DNA of 64,000 bases from an uncultured Holdemanella sp. (lineage in GTDB: Bacteria; Bacillota_I; Bacilli_A; Erysipelotrichales; Erysipelotrichaceae). Numbering within the stretch: the stretch's first letter is position 1; every line of letters starts with the position of its first letter. Both the position numbers and the translations under genes were made by a program. The notes beneath the pieces were generated by a model. It had not been told where the DNA came from. It made no database searches and was given only the letters and a program-made list of their open reading frames with translations. Where the stretch lies: positions 1-64,000 of the forward strand of contig NZ_CAKVMR010000003.1 in assembly GCF_934772795.1 (NCBI RefSeq), in the 5' to 3' direction. This document shows, one piece after another, positions 45,236 through 51,505 of the stretch.

Positions 45236-45736
45236 ATGGATAATCAATTAGGTTCGTATGAAACGCAGCTGATCATACAGCAGGAGGTTTATGATATGTT
45301 GCTATATGCCTATCCATTGTTGGATCATTTTCCAAAGAGTCAAAAATTTTCTTTAGTTCAAGATATTAAAAAAAAGATGGATTCAGTTCTTGAATATGCT
45401 ATTGCTGCTAATAAAAAATACGCTAAGACTACAACACTCGAAAAAATGGATGTAGAACTAGCTGTATTAAAGGTTTATGTAAGATTAGCATTTGACTTGA
45501 AATATTTTAAAGGCGAAAACCACTATATGGAAATGTCTAGAAGATTAGATAAAGTCGGCAAGATGTTAGGTGGTTGGATTAAGGCTGAAAAAGAAAAATC
45601 AGGAAATAAAGCTGTTGATAAACCATATGTTTGTGAGAAATGTGGCACAAGAATAACTCCTAAGTCTTATGAATATTCAATGAAAAATTTTGGTAAATCT
45701 CTTTGTTATACATGTCAAAAAAGTCATAAGGTTTAG
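45236..45736 (+). CDS. avd: DGR accessory protein Avd with C-terminal zinc ribbon
   Basis: Residues 1-120 are the Avd/four-helix-bundle family: a basic barrel that binds the reverse transcriptase and template RNA. Residues 130-162 add a zinc ribbon with four cysteines (C133, C136, C157, C160) in CEKCGTR...CYTCQ. Most Avd proteins are near 125 residues and lack this. The start at 45236 follows AGAGGTGGTAACA; the longer upstream reading passes through the terminator and is rejected. A weak promoter must lie between the terminator and the gene. Confidence 0.85.
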   Translation: MDNQLGSYETQLIIQQEVYDMLLYAYPLLDHFPKSQKFSLVQDIKKKMDSVLEYAIAANKKYAKTTTLEKMDVELAVLKVYVRLAFDLKYFKGENHYMEMSRRLDKVGKMLGGWIKAEKEKSGNKAVDKPYVCEKCGTRITPKSYEYSMKNFGKSLCYTCQKSHKV

Positions 45737-45752
45737 ATGAATTGTGAGCCCT

Positions 45753-45767
45753 TTTTCGCTCCACTCT
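45753..45767 (+). repeat. Remnant of a third template-repeat end
   Basis: TTTTCGCTCCACTCT differs by one base from the 3' ends of the two full templates (TTTTCGCTCCGCTCT at 45903 and 46052). It is 150 bases before the first of these, the same spacing as between them (149). A GGGATT-GGCTAT-like stretch follows each unit. The region looks like a tandem array that has lost most of its first member. Confidence 0.6.
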
Positions 45768-45799
45768 ATTCTTTTATGCTATTTTGGGATTAGGCTATT

Positions 45800-45915
45800 A
45801 GCGTTTGCCTTTTCGTGGTGGCGGCTTCAATAATTCTAGCAATGCAGGCGTGTTCGCTTTGAATTTGAACAACCCACGCTCCATCTCTGACGATAATAGA
45901 GGTTTTCGCTCCGCT
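45800..45915 (+). repeat. DGR template repeat 1 (TR1)
   Basis: 116 bases aligned with the VR without gaps. If read it would encode LPFRGGGFNNSSNAG-VFALNLNNPRS-ISDDNRGFRSA, but a TAG lies just before it in that frame and no start is present, so it is non-coding. Its 5' 83 bases are the evident source of the VR 5' part. Its 3' part (ATCTCTGACGATAATAGA) does not match the VR. Confidence 0.85.
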
Positions 45916-45952
45916 CTAACCCTATAAAGAGTAATGGGATTGGACTATATGA

Positions 45953-46064
45953 TTTGCCTTTTCGTGGTGGCAATTGGAATAATGGTGGCAATGCAGGCGT
46001 GTTCGCTGTCTACTTGAATGACCCACGCTCCAATTCGAATCACAATGTAGGTTTTCGCTCCGCT
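45953..46064 (+). repeat. DGR template repeat 2 (TR2)
   Basis: 112 bases, 149 bases after TR1. Its conceptual product LPFRGGNWNNGGNAG-VFAVYLNDPRS-NSNHNVGFRSA has the Asn-rich look of a classical template. The 3' 44 bases match the VR except at adenines; the 5' part differs from the VR also at G and T, so it cannot be its source. It is the template next to the reverse transcriptase gene. Confidence 0.87.
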
Positions 46065-46228
46065 CTGCTCTTGTAATTAGGTATATGATGGATACGTCTG
46101 TCATTTCAAATCAAGGGAATAAAGGAGTCTAATTCCATGCTGAATAAGCAAAAAAATTAAATAAAGATGAAAACCGATAGTAATGTTAAATGAACTCCGT
46201 TAAGCATCTTAAAAATTAGGTGATGATC
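46065..46228 (+). other. Non-coding spacer between TR2 and the reverse transcriptase
   Basis: 164 bases with no gene. In studied DGRs the RNA next to the template is needed to prime cDNA synthesis. GGAGT (near 46122) can pair with ACTCC (near 46190), and ATGCT (near 46137) with AGCAT (near 46203), in pseudoknot order. This fold is only a suggestion. Confidence 0.5.
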
Positions 46229-47383
46229 ATGGCGAAAATAAAGAATGTATATGACTATATCGTTAGTGATGAAAACATATACAAGGCTTATTTAAACGCT
46301 CGTAAAAACAAAAGATATAGAAAAGATGTACTCATATTTACCCAAAATCTAGAAGCAAATCTAGTTAAGATTCAAAATGAATTAAGAAGTGAAGTTGCTG
46401 ATTATCCTAAATATAAAGAGTTCTATATTTACGAACCAAAGTGTCGTTTGATCCTTGCTCAAGACTTTCCTGAAGTGATAAAACAGTGGGCGTTTTATCA
46501 AGTTTTAAGCCCTATGTTTACTAGGATGTACATCAAGGATTCCTATGCTTGCATCAAAGGAAAAGGACAAATTGCAGCAGTTAAAAGACTTCATTATTGG
46601 CTTAAATTAGTCAATAGCACAAGATACAATAAGCTGAAACACGGTTTAGATGTATCCGATCTAAACAAGTGGTATTACTTGAAAATAGACTTTAGCAAAT
46701 ACTTTTATAGAGTAGATCATAAAGTCATGATTGATGTATTGAAGAAGAAAATTAAGGATAATCGTGTTGTTAGATGGCTTGCAACCCGCATAGAAAGCCC
46801 TGATATGCCTTTTGGTTTGCCTAGAGGCATGCGTCCTGAAGATGTTGAAATGAGCGAACGTTTATATGATAAAGGAATGCCAGTGGGCGCTTTGATTTCA
46901 CAGATGTTAGCGAATGTTTATAATGATCAGATAGATCAATATGCTAAAAGGACATTAGGAATCAAGTGTTATATACGCTATCAGGATGATATTGTGGTGC
47001 TTTCTGATGATAAGAAACAAATAAAAGAATGGCATCAAAAACTAGAAAAGTTCGCAAATAATGTCATGAAAATGGAAATGAACCAAAAGACCTGTATTAG
47101 ACCAATCAATCAAGGAATAGAATTTTGTGGTTTTCGCTTATGGGCTACACATATAAAAATAAGGAAGAGCACATCCTTGAGAATTAAAAGGAACTTAAAA
47201 GGCGTGATGAAACGATACAATGAAGGAGATTGCACTTTAGAACACGCTATGCAAGTAGTTAATTCATATTTTGGGCTGTTGAAACATTGTAATAGTTACG
47301 CATTAAAAACAGAAATATTTGGTGATTATGAAAAAGGAATAGATGGTTGGTTTGTACTGACTAGAAATCAAGGTAACGATTAA
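46229..47383 (+). CDS. DGR reverse transcriptase
   Basis: The 384-residue enzyme copies template RNA with errors at adenines. The palm motifs are KIDFSKYF (first catalytic Asp near residue 154), the DGR-type GMPVGALISQ at 216-225 (in place of the QGxxxSP of group II introns) and YQDD at 251-254. The thumb follows. AGGTGATGATC places the start at 46229. No maturase or endonuclease domain is present, which fits a DGR and not a retron or intron. Confidence 0.93.
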   Translation: MAKIKNVYDYIVSDENIYKAYLNARKNKRYRKDVLIFTQNLEANLVKIQNELRSEVADYPKYKEFYIYEPKCRLILAQDFPEVIKQWAFYQVLSPMFTRMYIKDSYACIKGKGQIAAVKRLHYWLKLVNSTRYNKLKHGLDVSDLNKWYYLKIDFSKYFYRVDHKVMIDVLKKKIKDNRVVRWLATRIESPDMPFGLPRGMRPEDVEMSERLYDKGMPVGALISQMLANVYNDQIDQYAKRTLGIKCYIRYQDDIVVLSDDKKQIKEWHQKLEKFANNVMKMEMNQKTCIRPINQGIEFCGFRLWATHIKIRKSTSLRIKRNLKGVMKRYNEGDCTLEHAMQVVNSYFGLLKHCNSYALKTEIFGDYEKGIDGWFVLTRNQGND

Positions 47384-47397
47384 TTTCGTTACCTTTT
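47370..47397 (+). terminator. Terminator overlapping the reverse transcriptase stop codon
   Basis: AAGGTAACGA and TCGTTACCTT form a 10-bp stem with the TAA stop in the loop, followed by TT and A/T-rich sequence. Confidence 0.75.
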
Positions 47398-47473
47398 AAT
47401 TATGTTTTAAAGTTCTTTATTTTTCGACTTTATTTATTTTTTATAGAATGAGCGATGAAAGGAGGAATATGTA

Positions 47474-47845
47474 ATGGATATTTCGAAAACAACATCATTA
47501 CTATTATTATTGATCGTTTTTGCGGTGTTGATTCAATTTATCGTTGAACGCTTAAAAGTAGTCTTAGGTAATAAGGTAATGAAGTATCTACCAGCGGATG
47601 TGTTGGCTGCATTATTAGGCGTTTTGTTTGCGTTTATGTTTAGTATCGATGTATTTAAATACTTCGATATGAATGAAACAATTCCATATGTAGGCAATAT
47701 CATTTCAGGTTTGATTATTTCAGCGGGAGCACCTGCTATTCATGAGTTTATTGCTAATATTCGTGAACAAAGAAAGTTGCTTCAAGATTCTATCTCTACT
47801 GGAGTGGAATTATTAGAAAAATCAGGAGGTGAAGAAAATGAATGA
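47474..47845 (+). CDS. Holin-like membrane protein
   Basis: The 123-residue protein has three hydrophobic segments (about 7-25, 42-60 and 72-90) and a charged C-terminus. It lies directly before the endolysin gene, so a holin role is likely. AAAGGAGGAATATGTA precedes the start. Confidence 0.75.
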   Translation: MDISKTTSLLLLLIVFAVLIQFIVERLKVVLGNKVMKYLPADVLAALLGVLFAFMFSIDVFKYFDMNETIPYVGNIISGLIISAGAPAIHEFIANIREQRKLLQDSISTGVELLEKSGGEENE

Positions 47846-47930
47846 AGATGTAAAAGATATTGTAATTACTCCAGAAATGGAAGAAGAACTTAACGCCATG
47901 GGAAAAGGTGTGGAAGGAAGTGATGAGTAA
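47838..47930 (+). CDS. Small acidic protein between holin and endolysin, 30 residues
   Basis: The frame MNEDVKDIVITPEMEEEL... starts inside the end of the holin gene after CAGGAGGTGAAGAAA, and its TAA overlaps the endolysin ATG (TAATG). Strong ribosome-binding site and tight coupling support a real gene. It might modulate lysis; function unknown. Confidence 0.6.
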   Translation: MNEDVKDIVITPEMEEELNAMGKGVEGSDE

Positions 47931-48907
47931 TGGATTGGAAAAACTTAAATGCTGATGTAAATAAAATCCTGAACACGCACTATACTAGTGGGCGTTCAGG
48001 ACGAAAAATCAATAAAATTATCATTCATTATAACGCAGGCGATTTAACTGTAGAAGGATGTTATTCTGTATGGCAAAACAGACCAGCTTCAGCACACTAT
48101 CAAGTTGAATCTTCAGGTCGTATTGGACAGTTGGTTTGGGATAGTGATACAGCATGGCATGCAAGCAACTGGGATGCTAACTGTTCAAGTATTGGAATTG
48201 AACATGCTAATAAAGAAGGCGGATATATTAGTGAAGCATGCTTAGATGCAGGAGCTCATTTAGTTGCAGCGCTATGTAAGTATTATGGATTGGGACGTCC
48301 TCAATGGAAAGTAAATGTATTCCCTCATAATCATTTCGCAGCTACATCTTGCCCTGGTCGTTTACAGGATGAGCAAAGAGATGCTTATATGCAAAAAGCT
48401 CAACAATGGTATGATCAAATGATGAATGGAACTGAATCTCCATCTACACCATCTACAGGTAACAAAAAATCCAGTGAGGAAGTTGCAAGAGAGGTGGTTG
48501 CTGGTAAGTGGGGAAACGGAGCTGATCGCAAGAACCGTTTAACTAGCGCAGGTTACGATTATAATGCTATTCAATCATTAGTAAATCAAATGGTAGGAAA
48601 TTCAAGCCCTGCTCCAAAGCCAACAAAAACCATTGATCAGTTGGCAGATGAAGTCATCGCTGGTAAGTGGGGAAATGGAGCTGATCGTAAGAATCGTTTA
48701 ACTAGCGCAGGTTACAATTACGATGTAGTACAAGCAAAAGTTGATGAAAAATTATATGGTTCAAAGCCTGGTAAATCCAACGAAGCAATTGCTAAAGAGG
48801 TTATTGCTGGTAATTGGGGAAACGGAGCTGATCGTAAGGCCCGTTTGACAGCTGCTGGGTATAACTATGATGCAATTCAAAGCATTGTAAATAGTTTGTG
48901 TAAGTAA
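47930..48907 (+). CDS. Endolysin: N-acetylmuramoyl-L-alanine amidase with three CW_7 repeats
   Basis: Residues 20-160 are an Amidase_2 domain with the zinc ligands in KIIIHYNAGD and HNHFAATSCPG. Three Cpl-7-type wall-binding repeats follow (about 183-220, 237-274 and 286-323), each with VVAGKWGNGADRKNRL or a close variant. The DNA repeats at 48500-48860 are only the coding of these. The enzyme should cut the peptide from the glycan strand during lysis. Confidence 0.92.
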   Translation: MDWKNLNADVNKILNTHYTSGRSGRKINKIIIHYNAGDLTVEGCYSVWQNRPASAHYQVESSGRIGQLVWDSDTAWHASNWDANCSSIGIEHANKEGGYISEACLDAGAHLVAALCKYYGLGRPQWKVNVFPHNHFAATSCPGRLQDEQRDAYMQKAQQWYDQMMNGTESPSTPSTGNKKSSEEVAREVVAGKWGNGADRKNRLTSAGYDYNAIQSLVNQMVGNSSPAPKPTKTIDQLADEVIAGKWGNGADRKNRLTSAGYNYDVVQAKVDEKLYGSKPGKSNEAIAKEVIAGNWGNGADRKARLTAAGYNYDAIQSIVNSLCK

Positions 48908-48910
48908 TTT

Positions 48911-48944
48911 GTAGGATAGTAGGAAATGCTATCCTACTCTCCTT
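48911..48944 (+). terminator. Hairpin after the endolysin gene
   Basis: GTAGGATAG and CTATCCTAC form a 9-bp stem with a nine-base loop, followed by TCTCCTTTT. The T run is interrupted. Confidence 0.55.
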
Positions 48945-48983
48945 TTCATAGCAATGCCCTTTGTGTGGAAGGAGAGATTAAAA

Positions 48984-49739
48984 ATGAATAGTTTTATACC
49001 ATGGATTGGCGGTAAAAAGTTACTTAGAAAAGAGATATTAAGCAGGTTTCCTAAAGAGCAACCATCACGCTATATCGAAGTGTTTGGAGGTGCAGGATGG
49101 GTATTATTTGCAAAAGAACAATACGGTAAGCAATTAGAGGTGTATAACGATCTAAATGGTGATTTAGTTAACCTATATAGATGCGTTAAATACCACGCTC
49201 AGGAAGTCCAAAGAGAATGCGAATTCTTATTAAATTCTAGAGAGATTTTTATTAACTATAAAGAACAAATGAATATCAATGGATTAACTGATATTCAAAG
49301 AGCAGCACGCTTTCTATATTTAATAAAGGTATCTTTTGGGGCTGACGGAAAAACATATGGAACAAACGCTAAAAATATATCGTATTCGGTGAATATGCTT
49401 CCTGAAATCAGTAAACGTTTAAATAGAGTTGTCATAGAAAATAAAAGCTATGATAATCTTATTAAAGTATATGATAGAAACAATGCTCTGTTTTATTTAG
49501 ATCCACCATATTATAAGACTGAAAAATATTATGGTAACTTGTTTGACGAAGAAGATCATATTAAATTAAGAGATATTCTAAGAGATATAAAAGGTAGGTT
49601 TATTCTTTCCTATAATGATTGTGCATTCATAAGAGAGTTGTATTCAGACTTTTATATAGAAGAGGTTGAAAGAAATAACAATCTTGTTAAAGATGGCGAT
49701 TCTAGATATAAAGAATTGATTATAAGAAATTACAAGTAA
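48984..49739 (+). CDS. D12-class adenine DNA methyltransferase (Dam-like)
   Basis: The 251-residue enzyme has the SAM motif FIPWIGGKKLLRKEI at the start, FGGAGWVLF, and the catalytic DPPYYKTEKYY near residue 171. It methylates adenine N6 in a short sequence. No restriction enzyme gene is next to it, so protection of phage DNA or regulation is likely. It holds the place of mom at the right end of Mu. AAGGAGAGATTAAAA precedes 48984. Confidence 0.88.
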   Translation: MNSFIPWIGGKKLLRKEILSRFPKEQPSRYIEVFGGAGWVLFAKEQYGKQLEVYNDLNGDLVNLYRCVKYHAQEVQRECEFLLNSREIFINYKEQMNINGLTDIQRAARFLYLIKVSFGADGKTYGTNAKNISYSVNMLPEISKRLNRVVIENKSYDNLIKVYDRNNALFYLDPPYYKTEKYYGNLFDEEDHIKLRDILRDIKGRFILSYNDCAFIRELYSDFYIEEVERNNNLVKDGDSRYKELIIRNYK

Positions 49740-49740
49740 A

Positions 49741-49757
49741 ATATCAAAATACGATAT
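49741..49757 (+). repeat. 17-bp site, inverted copy of one at 15945
   Basis: ATATCAAAATACGATAT, identical on the opposite strand to 15945-15961. A further partial copy (ATATCAAT) follows at 49761. It lies in the 80-base gap before the right-end HTH gene. Confidence 0.6.
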
Positions 49758-49819
49758 AAAATATCAATAATGTTATAGCAATGTTTGGGGTGATAAAATT
49801 CACTTAAAGGGGCGTTGCT

Positions 49820-50029
49820 ATGGCGATTAAAATATACCTGTCTGAGCTATTAGGAAATAAGAAAATGACTCAGGCAGAACTTGCTAGAAAGACTGGTATT
49901 AGACCTAACACGATTAATGAAATATATTGGGAAATGGTGGATAGAATCAGTCTAGAACATATTGAAAAAATATGCTCAGTTTTGAATTGTGAAGTGTGTG
50001 ATTTAATCAAAATAAGAAACAGAAAATAA
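49820..50029 (+). CDS. Small XRE-family HTH protein at the right end
   Basis: The 69 residues are one HTH domain (KMTQAELARKTGIRPNTINEI...ISLEHIEKICSVLNC). It lies 114 bases from the right end of the prophage, outside the lytic operons, so it may be made in the lysogen. The 17-bp site before it may be its own operator. Confidence 0.75.
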   Translation: MAIKIYLSELLGNKKMTQAELARKTGIRPNTINEIYWEMVDRISLEHIEKICSVLNCEVCDLIKIRNRK

Positions 50030-50041
50030 GCATTAAAAAAG

Positions 50042-50086
50042 GACATTTATTTGGCGTTTAAAAGCCGTTTAAAATGTCTTTTTTTT
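50042..50086 (+). terminator. Terminator near the right end
   Basis: GACATTT and AAATGTC pair, with an inner GGC/GCC stem, followed by eight T residues. It keeps phage transcription from entering the host gene. Confidence 0.75.
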
Positions 50087-50091
50087 AAACC

Positions 50092-50143
50092 TATTTTTTG
50101 CATTTTATTTGCAACATTTTTGCATTTTGCGCGCAACACTACA
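50092..50143. repeat. Prophage right end with two 22-bp direct repeats
   Basis: Two units of the form TTTTTGCATTTT...GCAACA end at 50116 and 50138, 22 bases apart. The phage then ends with CTACA, so the complementary strand begins TGTAG. The spacing equals the size of MuA sites in Mu. A related GCAACA element lies at 14861-14867 near the other end, in the same orientation. Confidence 0.6.
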
Positions 50144-50148
50144 ATCGA
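50144..50148. repeat. Target-site duplication, right copy (ATCGA)
   Basis: ATCGA directly follows the terminal ACA of the phage, matching 14705-14709. Confidence 0.85.
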
Positions 50149-50770
50149 TGAAAAGTGGATCTATATGAATTTAAAATCGTATATATCTAAAAATGATCGT
50201 GTTTGTATCCTTCCATTTAGCTTTTTTGATGATACAAAAAATGAATTGGATTGGAATAAACAATATGCGCCTGGACAAGGCATATGGTATCGCTCTAATC
50301 AAGATGTGTTCTACAAGTATGGAATTGGTAAGGAACAAATTGTATGGGTCAATTACTTTAAAGATTCGATGGATGAAATGAAGAAAAAGATTTTAAATAG
50401 TTCTGTTTTGATGTTGACGGGTGGAGCTCCAGATCTGATGATGAAGCGAATTAAAGAAAAGAAATTAAAGAAGCTGATTAAAAATTATAAGGGAATTATG
50501 ATTGGATATAGTGCAGGAGCCATGATTCAGCTTGATTCTTATCACATAAGTCCAGATGAGGATTATCCAGAATTTTCATATCAGACCGGTTTAGGCTGTT
50601 TATCTGGTTTTGCGATTGAACCTCATTTTAGAAGAAGTAAAGTACAGATGCAAAGTATTGAAAAGGTGAATTCTGAAAAACAAATTCCTGTGTATGGCAT
50701 CTATGAAGAGGGTGGAATGATTATAGATTCAAACATTAAATGTTTCGGTAAAATAGAGAAATTTGAGTGA
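50149..50770 (+). pseudogene. Peptidase S51-like gene, 3' part, split by the prophage
   Basis: This part encodes EKWIYMNLKSYISKNDRV and continues to the C-terminus. The catalytic Ser is in IGYSAGAM (residue 179 of the restored protein), and a GGAP turn precedes it. An internal ATG at 50165 could give a 201-residue product, but it would lack the first beta strand and has no good ribosome-binding site. Restored length is 264 residues, usual for S51-like proteins of this type. The substrate is unknown. Confidence 0.85.
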
Positions 50771-50926
50771 AAAATCATAAAAAGGTACTATTTATTTGTA
50801 CAAATTAATCGAAAGTTTGCACAAATTAACAAAAAGTTAGTTTTTAATGTTAAATTCACATAGATATGGGATACTATTGATACGAGCCAAATGTGAAATG
50901 GTTAGTTAAAGGAGAAAAGTATACAT

Positions 50927-51445
50927 ATGAAGTTTTGTAAATTGATTACGGAGGTCGATTTAGAACTGCTCGAAGAGTTAGTCGATAATGGATATCCTGT
51001 GGATCGTATTGAAGAAAACGGGCAGGTTTACTACAAAACACCAGCTATGTTATGCCAAAACTTAAAAGTGAATGATGAAGTGAGAAATTACAGTAACGGA
51101 TTGATTTCAATGTCTATTGAAAATGTTCGAAAGAAAAAGGGGTTATATAGAACAGGAAATCTATTGATTGATATGGATTCTAACATTATCCAAAAGGGTA
51201 AAGAAAAGATCTTTATTCCTAAGGCAAGTTTTACCATTATTTCAACACTGATGGACGTTCCTCACAAAACAGTATCAAGATCGGCGTTGGTTTTTTACTT
51301 GGAACAGGCGTATCATCACGAAATTTTGGATAACACTTTGACGGTTCATATCGCCTCAATTCGTCGCCTTTTGGGTGATGAATACATCAAAACCCATAAA
51401 ACTGTTGGCTATTTTTGGGATTTTGATGTTTTTAAAGTGGGATAA
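50927..51445 (+). CDS. Winged-helix (OmpR/PhoB-type) DNA-binding protein without receiver
   Basis: The 172 residues end in a Trans_reg_C winged helix at about 80-168 (IFIPKASFTIISTLM...LTVHIASIRRLLGDEYIKT, with the GYFWDF wing). The N-terminal 75 residues are not a receiver domain and have no phosphorylation site. AAAGGAGAAAAG precedes the start. Upstream, two ACAAATTAA copies at 50799 and 50820 could be operators. Target unknown. Confidence 0.75.
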   Translation: MKFCKLITEVDLELLEELVDNGYPVDRIEENGQVYYKTPAMLCQNLKVNDEVRNYSNGLISMSIENVRKKKGLYRTGNLLIDMDSNIIQKGKEKIFIPKASFTIISTLMDVPHKTVSRSALVFYLEQAYHHEILDNTLTVHIASIRRLLGDEYIKTHKTVGYFWDFDVFKVG

Positions 51446-51505
51446 AGTTGAAAAATGGCTTGAAATAAAGGTATAATGTAAAAGTGTTGGAAGGAGATTT
51501 AGATT

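Larger units (their letters stand above)
14710..50143. mobile_element. Complete Mu-like transposable prophage, 35,434 bp
   Basis: It contains a MuA-like DDE transposase, MuB-like ATPase, GemA/Gp16, Mor-like activator, Mu-like genes before the terminase, a full head and contractile-tail set, a DGR, lysis genes and a Dam methylase. The ends are fixed by TG...CA termini, the ATCGA duplication and in-frame restoration of the split host gene. No gene looks broken, so it may be inducible. It is a mosaic: Mu-type replication, SPP1-type portal and minor head proteins, PBSX-type tail. Confidence 0.93.

Noticed and set aside
45800..45915. TR1 as a second coding VR or adhesin fragment
   Set aside because: A stop lies directly before it in the matching frame and no start codon or ribosome-binding site is present.
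46229..47383. Retron or group II intron reverse transcriptase
   Set aside because: The GMPVGALISQ motif, the short length and neighbouring Avd, TRs and VR identify a DGR; no intron RNA domains or msr-msd structure are seen.
48500..48860. DNA tandem repeats in the endolysin gene
   Set aside because: They are fully explained by three CW_7 wall-binding repeats in the protein.
50051..50148. Start of the S51 protein inside the prophage end
   Set aside because: These codons are phage terminal repeats and a terminator read in frame by chance; the true 5' half is at 14537.
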